Assembly (NCBI GenBank): GCA_039000515.1
Contig: JBCFYV010000001.1
Location: forward strand, 63,836,621-63,900,620
Length of the DNA: 64,000 bases
Reading direction: 5' to 3'
DNA from: Timema cristinae
Lineage: Eukaryota > Arthropoda > Insecta > Phasmatodea > Timematidae
A program made the position numbers and the translations under genes. This document shows positions 33,995 through 46,300 of this stretch, piece after piece (the first letter of the stretch is position 1; each line of letters opens with the position of its first letter). Under the pieces are notes generated by a model. It searched no databases and was not told where the DNA came from. It saw nothing but the letters and a program-made list of their open reading frames with translations.

Positions 33995-34258
33995 TTATAA
34001 AAGTAGAATTCAATATATAATTACAATGATGGTAGTTGAAATTAAAGTTGAAATAATGATTATAATAACAATATTAATGTATTACAATGTAACCTAAAAA
34101 GAACTGAATGTGGATTAATTAGATATAAATTGATTACACAAAAGAATATATTGACAATGGATATGATTTTACAAGAATAGGACCATCTTGCATAAAACAT
34201 GAATATATAACATATTAAATAAATAAATAAATAAATTGAAAATTAAAAAACATAATAT
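33995..34258 (+). repeat. Left inverted terminal repeat of the Penelope-like element
   Basis: Starts TTATAAAAGTAGAATTC and matches the reverse complement of 42840-43098 with only a few differences, down to an AAATAAATAAATAAATT run. Confidence 0.88.
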
Positions 34259-34440
34259 TTTAGGTTAAGATGGATAAGTAAATATGGCAAGAATCAAAAA
34301 ATATAATATTTATTAAATTATTGATTGTTGAGGATTGATAATGATGATTTAAAATTTATATTTTAATACTGAATTCTGGCTTATCTGCTTTAATGCCCTT
34401 GTTCCTTTTATTTCTTTGTGGCTGGTGTAGTTTCAGCCCA

Positions 34441-34488
34441 AGTTGCTACATGTTTCGGCGTGTCAATACGACGCCATCATAGGCTATA
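34441..34488 (-). ncRNA. Degenerate type I hammerhead ribozyme relic
   Basis: The minus strand reads TAGC-CTATGATGG, a GGCGT/ACGCC stem with a 9-nt loop, then CGAAACATGTAGC. This matches the hammerhead order CUGAUGA, stem II, GAAA, a 2-bp stem III (AC/GU) and GUA before the cleavage point, with GC/GC starting stem I. The essential core CUGAUGA lacks one base (G5), so it is probably inactive. Hammerheads with very short stem III are known in Penelope-like elements. The order is seen; function is not claimed. Confidence 0.6.
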
Positions 34489-34562
34489 GATTAAAAAACA
34501 AAACAAATTATGGTACAATTCCAGTGTGAAATGTTATACGTAGAAAAGAATATGCAAAGGTT

Positions 34563-35025
34563 GAACGTGAATATAATAATGAAATATTGTATTTACCAAT
34601 TAACGCCTTTAATATAAGTTTGTCATTATTGAAGAACTGAAACTGATCTTAGAAGGTGTGATATAACCATGTGTATATGAACAGAGTCCAAATTTGTTCT
34701 AGAAGAAAGATGTAAGAAATCAAAGAGATTGAAATGTATATGGTATTGAGAATCTAATAGTGTTGGAGTGAAATGCAGATAGATAGATAAATTAACGTGA
34801 ATATAATAATGAAATATCGTATTTACCAATTAATGCCTTTAATATGAGTTTGTCAGTATTGAAGAGTTGAAACTGATTTTAGAAGGTGTAATATAATCAT
34901 GTGTATATGAACAGAGTCCAAATTTGTTCTAGAAGAAAATGAAAGAAATTAAAGAGATTGAATTTTATATGGTAATGAGAATCTAATATTGTTGGAGCGA
35001 AATGCAGAGAGATATGTAAATTAAA
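34563..35025. repeat. Two-copy 230-bp tandem duplication
   Basis: AACGTGAATATAATAATGAA begins at about 34563 and again at 34793. The copies share ACCAATTAA.GCCTTTAATAT, CATGTGTATATGAACAGAG and TTGTTCTAGAAGAAA, with scattered differences. Confidence 0.85.
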
Positions 35026-35211
35026 CTGGTATAAAATTAATAATCAGGATTTATAAAATATAAAAAAGGGGGGTGCAGAAAGATAGAAATTTAACTGGTG
35101 TAAATTTTAGTCAGGAAATATAAAAAATATAAAAAGTTCTTAAGTTTCTTGATATTGGCCTGAACATGGCATGAACTGATATGGAAGGATGGGCGTGTAA
35201 TATAAGGGAAA

Positions 35212-36093
35212 TTATTTCATTTTTGTATGCTGGGGTAGGTGTCTTAGAGTATTAATAAGTGTTTGATTTTCAAAGTGGGTTTGTTCATTGAGAATATTTC
35301 TGTTGTTAAGTATGGCAGTTTGAATAAATATGTTTTCTGCCGTATTCATGTTGTGCCTTTCTGAGATTTGTGTAAAAGTTTCATACATTTTTCCATAGGG
35401 GTTGGTTGATGACCGGATGTTTTTAGGTGTTCTGAAAATTTGGATTTATTCCTATTGTGTTTGAAATCACTTATATGCTCGGAATACCTAGTCAAAATTT
35501 GAAGTCCAGACTGACCTATGTAAACGCTATTGCACTCACAAGTGAGTTGGTATATACCGCTGTGTTGATATTGGTTAACTTTATTGAGATTGGAGTTGTT
35601 GATATGTTTTTTGACATTGTTATTGGTGCTGAAAGCGATTTTGAGTTTATGTTTTTTGAAAATGTTGGTGATGTTGTTAATTTCTTGGCCAGTGTAATTA
35701 AATTTGATCCATTTGTTTTGGCTGTCAGGATTGGTATGAAGGTTTTTTAGAGTAGTTGTGTTGTTTAGTTGATATTTTTGTTTCTGAAGGATCCGATATA
35801 CGAAGGAATGGGAGTAACCATGGGATGTAGCTAATTGCTTGATAACGCTGAGTTCCATTTTGAAGTTTTTCTTGTTTAGAGGTATATGGAGTAGTCGATA
35901 GATTAAACTGTTGAAAGCTGCTTTTTGTGGATAGGTGGATGGTTACAATCATTTGGAATGATGATATCTGTATGCGTGGGTTTTCTATCGATTTTATATT
36001 CAAAAAGGTTGAGTTTATTCTTTGTTATTGAAAGATCTAGGTAGTTGATGCTGTTGTTGACTTCATGTTCTACTGTGAGTTTGAGGTTGGGAT
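35212..36093 (-). pseudogene. Penelope RT C-terminal part and GIY-YIG endonuclease
   Basis: After the tandem array the minus strand resumes with IHPNLKLTVEHEVNNSINYLDLSI and RKPTHTDIIIPNDCNHPPIHKK, the post-catalytic RT region of Penelope-like elements. A one-base shift in an A-run near 35945 moves the frame to FNSLIYRLL and then MELSVIKQLATSHGY. The endonuclease follows: SGIYQLTCECNSVYIGQSG (GIY and YIG motifs about 10 residues apart), then TRYSEHISDFKHN, SKFSEHL and GHQPTPME. A second shift near 35365 leads to a C-terminal tail ending at 35212. The nuclease would nick target DNA for priming. Broken frames make activity unlikely. Confidence 0.9.
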
Positions 36094-39000
36094 GAATGTT
36101 ATTCATACTATAAGTTAGATCATGTTGAGAAGAGTTAGGAAGAGGTTCAGAGATTACCAGAATGTTATTCATACTATAAGTTAGATCATGTTGAGAAGAG
36201 TTAGGAAGAGGTTCATAGATTACCAGAATGTTATTCATACTATAAGTTAGATCATGTTGAGAAGAGTTAGGAAGAGGTTCATAGATTACCAGAATGTTAT
36301 TCATACTATAAGTTAGATCATGTTGAGAAGAGTTAGGAAGAGGTTCATAGATTACCAGAATGTTATTCATACTATAAGTTAGATCATGTTGAGATGAGTT
36401 AGGAAGAGGTTCATAGATTACCAGAATGTTATTCATACTATAAGTTAGATCATGTTGAGAAGAGTTAGGAAGAGGTTCAGAGATTACCAGAATGTTATTC
36501 ATACTATAAGTTAGATCATGTTGAGAAGAGTTAAGAAGAGGTTCATAGATTACCAGAATGTTATTCATACTATAAGTTAGATCATGTTGAGAAGAGTTAA
36601 GAAGAGGTTCATAGATTACCAGAATGTTATTCATACTATAAGTTAGATCATGTTGAGAAGAGGTTCATAGATTACCAGAATGTTATTCATACTATTAGTT
36701 AGATCATGTTGAGATGAGTTAGGAAGAGGTTCATAGATTACCAGAATGTTATTCATACTATAAGTTAGATCATGTTGAGAAGAGTTAGGAAGAGGTTCAG
36801 AGATTACCAGAATGTTATTCATACTATAAGTTAGATCATGTTGAGAAGAGTTAAGAAGAGGTTCATAGATTACCAGAATGTTATTCATACTATAAGTTAG
36901 ATCATGTTGAGAAGAGGTTCATAGATTACCAGAATGTTATTCATACTATTAGTTAGATCATGTTGAGAAGAGTTAGGAAGAGGTTCAGAGATTACCAGAA
37001 TGTTATTCATACTATAAGTTAGATCATGTTGAGAAGAGTTAGGAAGAGGTTCATAGATTACCAGAATGTTATTCATACTATAAGTTAGATCATGTTGAGA
37101 AGAGTTAGGAAGAGGTTCATAGATTACCAGAATGTTATTCATACTATAAGTTAGATCATGTTGAGATGAGTTAGGAAGAGGTTCATAGATTACCAGAATG
37201 TTATTCATACTATAAGTTAGATCATGTTGAGAAGAGTTAGGAAGAGGTTCAGAGATTACCAGAATGTTATTCATACTATAAGTTAGATCATGTTGAGAAG
37301 AGTTAAGAAGAGGTTCATAGATTACCAGAATGTTATTCATACTATAAGTTAGATCATGTTGAGAAGAGTTAAGAAGAGGTTCATAGATTACCAGAATGTT
37401 ATTCATACTATAAGTTAGATCATGTTGAGAAGAGGTTCATAGATTACCAGAATGTTATTCATACTATTAGTTAGATCATGTTGAGAAGAGTTAAGAAGAG
37501 GTTCATAGATTACCAGAATGTTATTCATACTATTAGTTAGATCATGTTGAGAAGAGTTAGGAAGAGGTTCATAGATTACCAGAATGTTATTCATACTATA
37601 AGTTAGATCATGTTGAGAAGAGTTAAGAAGAGGTTCATAGATTACCAGAATGTTATTCATACTATTAGTTAGATCATGTTGAGAAGAGTTAGGAAGAGGA
37701 TCATAGATTACCAGAATGTTATTCATACTATAAGTTAGATCATGTTGAGAAGAGTTAGGAAGAGGTTCATAGATTACCAGAATGTTATTCATACTATAAG
37801 TTAGATCATGTTGAGAAGAGTTAAGAAGAGGTTCATAGATTACCAGAATGTTATTCATACTATTAGTTAGATCATGTTGAGAAGAGTTAGGAAGAGGTTC
37901 ATAGATTACCAGAATGTTATTCATACTATAAGTTAGATCATGTTGAGAAGAGTTAGGAAGAGGTTCATAGATTACCAGAATGTTATTCATACTATTAGTT
38001 AGATCATGTTGAGAAGAGTTAGGAAGAGGTTCATAGATTACCAGAATGTTATTCATACTATAAGTTAGATCATGTTGAGAAGAGTTAGGAAGAGGTTCAT
38101 AGATTACCAGAATGTTATTCATACTATAAGTTAGATCATGTTGAGAAGAGTTAGGAAGAGGTTCATAGATTACCAGAATGTTATTCTATACTATAAGTTA
38201 GATCATGTTGAGAAGAGTTAGGAAGAGGTTCATAGATTACCAGAATGTTATTCATACTATTAGTTAGATCATGTTGAGAAGAGTTAGGAAGAGGTTCATA
38301 GATTACCAGAATGTTATTCATACTATAAGTTAGATCATGTTGAGAAGAGTTAGGAAGAGGTTCATAGATTACCAGAATGTTATTCATACTATTAGTTAGA
38401 TCATGTTGAGAAGAGTTAAGAAGGTTCATAGATTACCAGAATGTTATTCATACTATAAGTTAGATCATGTTGAGAAGAGTTAGGAAGAGGTTCATAGATT
38501 ACCAGAATGTTATTCATACTATTAGTTAGATCATGTTGAGAAGAGTTAGGAAGAGGTTCATAGATTACCAGAATGTTATTCATACTATTAGTTAGATCAT
38601 GTTGAGAAGAGTTAAGAAGAGGTTCATAGATTACCAGAATGTTATTCATACTATAAGTTAGATCATGTTGAGAAGAGTTAGGAAGAGGTTCATAGATTAC
38701 CAGAATGTTATTCATACTATTAGTTAGATCATGTTGAGAAGAGTTAGGAAGAGGTTCATAGATTACCAGAATGTTATTCATACTATAAGTTAGATCATGT
38801 TGAGAAGAGGTTCATAGATTACCAGAATGTTATTCATACTATAAGTTAGATCATGTTGAGAAGAGTTAGGAAGAGGTTCATAGATTACCAGATGTTATTC
38901 ATACTATAAGTTAGATCATGTTGAGAAGAGTTAGGAAGAGGTTCATAGATTACCAGAATGTTATTCATACTATAAGTTAGATCATGTTGAGAAGAGTTAG

Positions 39001-42000
39001 GAAGAGGTTCATAGATTACCAGAATGTTATTCATACTATTAGTTAGATCATGTTGAGAAGAGTTAGGAAGAGGTTCATAGATTACCAGAATGTTATTCAT
39101 ACTATAAGTTAGATCATGTTGAGAAGAGGTTCATAGATTACCAGAATGTTATTCATACTATTAGTTAGATCATGTTGAGAAGAGTTAGGAAGAGGTTCAT
39201 AGATTACCAGATGTTATTCATACTATAAGTTAGATCATGTTGAGAAGAGGTTCATAGATTACCAGAATGTTATTCATACTATTAGTTAGATCATGTTGAG
39301 AAGAGTTAGGAAGAGGTTCATAGATTACCAGAATGTTATTCATACTATTAGTTAGATCATGTTGAGAAGAGTTAGGAAGAGGTTCATAGATTACCAGAAT
39401 GTTATTCATACTATAAGTTAGATCATGTTGAGAAGAGTTAGGAAGAGGTTCATAGATTACCAGAATGTTATTCATACTATTAGTTAGATCATGTTGAGAA
39501 GAGTTAGGAAGAGGTTCAGAGATTACCAGAATGTTATTCATACTATTAGTTAGATCATGTTGAGAAGAGTTAGGAAGAGGTTCATAGATTACCAGAATGT
39601 TATTCATACTATTAGTTAGATCATGTTGAGAAGAGTTAGGAAGAGGTTCATAGATTACCAGAATGTTATTCATACTATTAGTTAGATCATGTTGAGAAGA
39701 GTTAGGAAGAGGTTCATAGATTACCAGAATGTTATTCATACTATTAGTTAGATCATGTTGAGAAGAGTTAGGAAGAGGTTCAGAGATTACCAGAATGTTA
39801 TTCATACTATTAGTTAGATCATGTTGAGAAGAGTTAGGAAGAGGTTCATAGATTACCAGAATGTTATTCATACTATTAGTTAGATCATGTTGAGAAGAGT
39901 TAGGAAGAGGTTCATAGATTACCAGAATGTTATTCATACTATAAGTTAGATCATGTTGAGAAGAGGTTCATAGATTACCAGAATGTTATTCATACTATTA
40001 GTTAGATCATGTTGAGAAGAGGTTCATAGATTACCAGAATGTTATTCATACTATTAGTTAGATCATGTTGAGAAGAGTTAGGAAGAGGTTCATAGATTAC
40101 CAGAATGTTATTCATACTATAAGTTAGATCATGTTGAGAAGAGGTTCATAGATTACCAGAATGTTATTCATACTATAAGTTAGATCATGTTGAGAAGAGG
40201 TTCATAGATTACCAGAATGTTATTCATACTATTAGTTAGATCATGTTGAGAAGAGTTAGGAAGAGGTTCAGAGATTACCAGAATGTTATTCATACTATAA
40301 GTTAGATCATGTTGAGAAGAGTTAGGAAGAGGTTCATAGATTACCAGAATGTTATTCATACTATTAGTTAGATCATGTTGAGAAGAGTTAAGAAGAGGTT
40401 CATAGATTACCAGAATGTTATTCATACTATAAGTTAGATCATGTTGAGAAGAGTTAGGAAGAGGTTCATAGATTACCAGAATGTTATTCATACTATAAGT
40501 TAGATCATGTTGAGAAGAGTTAGGAAGAGGTTCATAGATTACCAGAATGTTATTCATACTATAAGTTAGATCATGTTGAGAAGAGGTTCATAGATTACCA
40601 GAATGTTATTCATACTATTAGTTAGATCATGTTGAGAAGAGTTAAGAAGAGGTTCATAGATTACCAGAATGTTATTCATACTATAAGTTAGATCATGTTG
40701 AGAAGAGTTAGGAAGAGGTTCAGAGATTACCAGAATGTTATTCATACTATAAGTTAGATCATGTTGAGAAGAGTTAGGAAGAGGTTCATAGATTACCAGA
40801 ATGTTATTCATACTATTAGTTAGATCATGTTGAGAAGAGTTAGGAAGAAGTTCATAGATTACCATAATGTTATTCATACTATTAGTTAGATCATGTTGAG
40901 AAGAGTTAGGAAGAGGTTCAGAGATTACCAGAATGTTATTCATACTATAAGTTAGATCATGTTGAGAAGAGTTAGGAAGAGGTTCATAGATTACCAGAAT
41001 GTTATTCATACTATTAGTTAGATCATGTTGAGAAGAGTTAAGAAGAGGTTCATAGATTACCAGAATGTTATTCATACTATAAGTTAGATCATGTTGAGAA
41101 GAGTTAGGAAGAGGTTCAGAGATTACCAGAATGTTATTCATACTATAAGTTAGATCATGTTGAGAAGAGGTTCATAGATTACCAGAATGTTATTCATACT
41201 ATTAGTTAGATCATGTTGAGAAGAGGTTCATAGATTACCAGAATGTTATTCATACTATAAGTTAGATCATGTTGAGAAGAGTTAGGAAGAGGTTCATAGA
41301 TTACCAGAATGTTATTCATACTATTAGTTAGATCATGTTGAGAAGAGTTAGGAAGAGGTTCATAGATTACCAGAATGTTATTCATACTATTAGTTAGATC
41401 ATGTTGAGAAGAGTTAAGAAGAGGATCATAGATTACCAGAATGTTATTCATACTATTAGTTAGATCATGTTGAGAAGAGTTAGGAAGAGGTTCATAGATT
41501 ACCAGAATGTTATTCATACTATTAGTTAGATCATGTTGAGAAGAGGTTCATAGATTACCAGAATGTTATTCATACTATAAGTTAGATCATGTTGAGAAGA
41601 GTTAGGAAGAGGATCATAGATTACCAGAATGTTATTCATACTATTAGTTAGATCATGTTGAGAAGAGTTAGGAAGAGGTTCATAGATTACCAGAATGTTA
41701 TTCATACTATTAGTTAGATCATGTTGAGAAGAGGTTCATAGATTACCAGAATGTTATTCATACTATAAGTTAGATCATGTTGAGAAGAGTTAGGAAGAGG
41801 TTCATACATTACCAGAATGTTATTCATACTATTAGTTAGATCATGTTGAGAAGAGTTAGGAAGAGGTTCATAGATTACCAGAATGTTATTCATACTATAA
41901 GTTAGATCATGTTGAGAAGAGTTAGGAAGAGGTTCATAGATTACCAGAATGTTATTCATACTATTAGTTAGATCATGTTGAGATGAGTTAGGAAGAGGTT

Positions 42001-42343
42001 CATAGATTACCAGAATGTTATTCATACTATAAGTTAGATCATGTTGAGAAGAGTTAGGAAGAGGTTCATAGATTACCAGAATGTTATTCATACTATTAGT
42101 TAGATCATGTTGAGAAGAGTTAGGAAGAGGTTCATAGATTACCAGAATGTTATTCATACTATTAGTTAGATCATGTTGAGAAGAGTTAGGAAGAGGTTCA
42201 TAGATTACCAGAATGTTATTCATACTATAAGTTAGATCATGTTGAGAAGAGTTAGGAAGAGGTTCAGAGATTACCAGAATGTTATTCATACTATAAGTTA
42301 GATCATGTTGAGAAGAGTTAGGAAGAGGTTCAGAGATTACCAG
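36094..42343 (-). repeat. 66-bp tandem array (about 97 units) inside the Penelope RT
   Basis: The plus-strand unit starts GAATGTTATTCATACTATAAG and ends AGGTTCATAGATTACCA. On the minus strand each unit encodes 22 residues, beginning MNNILVIYEP and ending SQHDLTYS. The total span of 6249 bp fits about 82 full units plus about 15 shortened by the same 10 bp (AGTTAGGAAG lost), which shift the frame and end as LLNMI-stop. Units vary at four main places (TATAAG/TATTAG, AGGAAG/AAGAAG, CATAG/CAGAG, GAAGAG/GATGAG). At the right edge the array joins the RT motif FYCRYVDD. At the left edge it joins IHPNLKL. It is therefore an amplified internal RT segment and not an inserted satellite. Confidence 0.97.
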
Positions 42344-42855
42344 AATGTCGTCGACGTATCGGCAATAAAATGTTACGTTGATTAAGGATTTGAGTTCATT
42401 TAAGATTTTGTGATCATATTGTTGTAGAAAGATTTCAGATATAAGATAAGACTTGAAATAGGTGAACCCATAACTAATCCATCATTTTGAGAGAAAAATT
42501 TATTGTTGAATTGAAAATAGTTTTGATTGGAGACGGTAATTAAAACGGAAATGATTTGTTTGATATATTCAGAAGAAGCATTATTGGTTTCAAGAATGTT
42601 TTTTGTGATGTTTATGGTCTCATTTATGGGAAAATTTGTATATAAATTGGATATGTCAAGAGATAAGAATTTTGATTGGTTACTTATGCTTATATTTTTT
42701 AATTTGTTAATTAGGTCATAAGAGCGTTTGACGTTATGAATATATGGAAGTTGTAAATTCTGTTGGAGTGTTTTGGCAAGAAATTTGGTTGTTTTATAGG
42801 CAGGGGCATTTTGATAGTTGACTAAGGGCCGGATAGGGATATTAGGTTTTTTAAT
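42344..42855 (-). pseudogene. Penelope RT N-terminal part (fingers/palm to YVDD)
   Basis: The minus strand reads IPIRPLVNYQNAPAYKTTKFLAK in overlapping segments, then SLDISNLYTNFPINET (RT motif A with its Asp), FFSQNDGLVMGSPISSL and, after a one-base shift near 42445, EIFLQQYDHKILNELK, ending FYCRYVDD (motif C, Asp pair at about 42340-42350). These are the hallmark motifs of Penelope-like RTs. The N-terminal region that normally precedes IPIRPL is missing; the inverted repeat begins there instead. Confidence 0.9.
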
Positions 42856-43098
42856 TTTTAATTTATTTATTTATTTAATATGTTATATATTCATGTTTTA
42901 TGTAAGATGGTCCTATTCTTGTAAAATCATATCCATTGTCAATATATTCTTTTATGTAATCAATTTATATCTAATTAATCCACATTCAGTTCTTTTTAGG
43001 TTTCATTGTAATACATTAATATTGTTATTATAATCATTATTTCAACTTTAATTTCAACTACCATCATTGTAATTATATATTGAATTCTACTTTTATAA
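42840..43098 (-). repeat. Right inverted terminal repeat of the Penelope-like element
   Basis: Near-identical reverse complement of 33995-34258, ending GAATTCTACTTTTATAA. About 40 bp separates it from the presumed target duplication at 43140-43152. Confidence 0.88.
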
Positions 43099-43152
43099 TA
43101 TAAATACGTTTCCTTACTACACTACATCATGTTCTTTATGTACACTGATATA

Positions 43153-43360
43153 GCCCGGACGGACAGTAAAACACCGTGACATAGTACTTAGAGACAATCA
43201 AAGAAATTAAACAACAACATTTTGACATTTTGACCAAAAAGACCAAAGTGGTTCGCTAGTCATCCCAATGTTAATAGTATTTGTTTTAAGACATAATTAT
43301 TATAATATTCGACAACAAGCTTGGCTCATAACGACCGGTCTTAGTACATCCCGATTACTG
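43153..43360. other. Short non-coding spacer
   Basis: Lies between the Penelope element and the 39-bp array. Nothing recognisable. Confidence 0.5.
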
Positions 43361-46300
43361 TACAAACTAGTATCTATGTATACAGTACTAGCCAACCTGT
43401 ACAAACTAGTATCTATGTATACAGTACTAGCCAACCTGTACAAACTAGTATCTATGTATACAGTACTAGCCAACCTGTACAAACTAGTATCTATGTATAC
43501 AGTACTAACCAACTTGTACAAACTAGTATCTATGTATACAGTACTAACCAACTTGTACAAACTAGTATCTATGTATACAGTACTAGCCAACCTGTACAAA
43601 CTAGTATCTATGTATACAGTACTAGCCAACCTGTACAAACTAGTATCTATGTATACAGTACTAACCAACTTGTACAAACTAGTATCTATGTATACAGTAC
43701 TAGCCAACCTGTACAAACTAGTATCTATGTATACAGTACTAGCCAACCTGTACAAACTAGTATCTATGTATACAGTACTAACCAACTTGTACAAACTAGT
43801 ATCTATGCATACAGTACTAGCCAACCTGTACAAACTAGTATCCATGTATACAGTACTAGCCAACCTGTACAAACTAGTATCTATGTATACAGTACTAGCC
43901 AACCTGTACAAACTAGTATCTATGTATACAGTACTAGCCAACCTGTACAAACTAGTATCTATGTATACAGTACTAGCCAACCTGTACAAACTAGTATCTA
44001 AGTATACAGTACTAACCAACCTGTACAAACTAGTATCTATGTATACAGTACTAGCCAACCTGTACAAACTAGTATCTATGTATACAGTACTAACCAACTT
44101 GTACAAACTAGTATCTATGTATACAGTACTAGCCAACCTGTACAAACTAGTATCTATGTATACAGTACTAGCCAACCTGTACAAACTAGTATCTATGTAT
44201 ACAGTACTAACCAACTTGTACAAACTAGTATCTATGTATACAGTACTAACCAACCTGTACAAACTAGTATCTATGTATACAGTACTAGCCAACCTGTACA
44301 AACTAGTATCTATGTATACAGTACTAGCCAACCTGTACAAACTAGTATCTATGTATACAGTACTAGCCAACCTGTACAAACTAGTATCTATGTATACAGT
44401 ACTAGCCAACCTGTACAAACTAGTATCTATGTATACAGTACTAGCCAACCTGTACAAACTAGTATCTATGTATACAGTACTAACCAACTTGTACAAACTA
44501 GTATCTATGTATACAGTACTAACCAACCTGTACAAACTAGTATCTATGTATACAGTACTAGCCAACCTGTACAAACTAGTATCTATGTATACAGTACTAG
44601 CCAACCTGTACAAACTAGTATCTATGTATACAGTACTAGCCAACCTGTACAAACTAGTATCTATGTATACAGTACTAACCAACCTGTACAAACTAGTATC
44701 TATGTATACAGTACTAGCCAACCTGTACAAACTAGTATCTATGTATACAGTACTAGCCAACCTGTACAAACTAGTATCTATGTATACAGTACTAACCAAC
44801 TTGTACAAACTAGTATCTATGTATACAGTACTAACCAACTTGTACAAACTAGTATCTATGTATACAGTACTAGCCAACCTGTACAAACTAGTATCTATGT
44901 ATACAGTACTAGCCAACCTGTACAAACTAGTATCTATGTATACAGTACTAACCAACTTGTACAAACTAGTATCTATGTATACAGTACTAACCAACTTGTA
45001 CAAACTAGTATCTATGTATACAGTACTAACCAACTTGTACAAACTAGTATCTATGTATACAGTACTAGCCAACCTGTACAAACTAGTATCTATGTATACA
45101 GTACTAACCAACTTGTACAAACTAGTATCTATGTATACAGTACTAGCCAACCTGTACAAACTAGTATCTATGTATACAGTACTAGCCAACCTGTACAAAC
45201 TAGTATCTATGTATACAGTACTAGCCAACCTGTACAAACTAGTATCTATGTATACAGTACTAGCCAACCTGTACAAACTAGTATCTATGTATACAGTACT
45301 AGCCAACCTGTACAAACTAGTATCTATGTATACAGTACTAGCCAACCTGTACAAACTAGTATCTATGTATACAGTACTAGCCAACCTGTACAAACTAGTA
45401 TCTATGTATACAGTACTAACCAACTTGTACAAACTAGTATCTATGTATACAGTACTAGCCAACCTGTACAAACTAGTATCTATGTATACAGTACTAGCCA
45501 ACCTGTACAAACTAGTATCTATGTATACAGTACTAGCCAACCTGTACAAACTAGTATCTATGTATACAGTACTAACCAACTTTTACAAACTAGTATCTAT
45601 GTATACAGTACTAGCCAACCTGTACAAACTAGTATCTATGTATACAGTACTAGCCAACCTGTACAAACTAGTATCTATGTATACAGTACTAGCCAACCTG
45701 TACAAACTAGTATCTATGTATACAGTACTAACCAACTTGTACAAACTAGTATCTATGTATACAGTACTAACCAACTTGTACAAACTAGTATCTATGTATA
45801 CAGTACTAGCCAACCTGTACAAACTAGTATCTATGTATACAGTACTAGCCAACCTGTACAAACTAGTATCTATGTATACAGTACTAACCAACTTGTACAA
45901 ACTAGTATCTATGTATACAGTACTAACCAACCTGTACAAACTAGTATCTATGTATACAGTACTAACCAACTTGTACAAACTAGTATCTATGTATACAGTA
46001 CTAGCCAACCTGTACAAACTAGTATCTATGTATACAGTACTAACCAACTTGTACAAACTAGTATCTATGTATACAGTACTAGCCAACCTGTACAAACTAG
46101 TATCTATGTATACAGTACTAGCCAACCTGTACAAACTAGTATCTATGTATACAGTACTAGCCAACCTGTACAAACTAGTATCTATGTATACAGTACTAGC
46201 CAACCTGTACAAACTAGTATCTATGTATACAGTACTAACCAACTTGTACAAACTAGTATCTATGTATACAGTACTAACCAACTTGTACAAACTAGTATCT

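Larger units (their letters stand above)
34259..35211 (-). other. Penelope 3' untranslated region
   Basis: AT-rich sequence after the GIY-YIG gene. It contains the degenerate hammerhead motif at 34441-34488 and a 230-bp tandem duplication at 34563-35025. Confidence 0.55.
33804..43139 (-). mobile_element. Penelope-like element with internal satellite expansion
   Basis: Minus-strand RT and GIY-YIG endonuclease coding regions lie between inverted terminal repeats of about 260 bp (33995-34258 and 42840-43098). The 13-mer GTACACTGATATA flanks the whole at 33791-33803 and 43140-43152 and is the likely target-site duplication. The element is 5'-truncated: RT begins at IPIRPLVNYQNAPAY directly next to the right inverted repeat. 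Of the 9.3 kb, 6.25 kb is a 66-bp tandem array inside RT. A SINE sits in the left terminal repeat. Several frameshifts make it inactive. Confidence 0.9.

Noticed and set aside
36094..42343. 66-bp array as a CRISPR array or as a gene for a repeat protein
   Set aside because: There are no variable spacers, the genome is eukaryotic, and the unit is an amplified RT segment with recurrent frame-breaking units.
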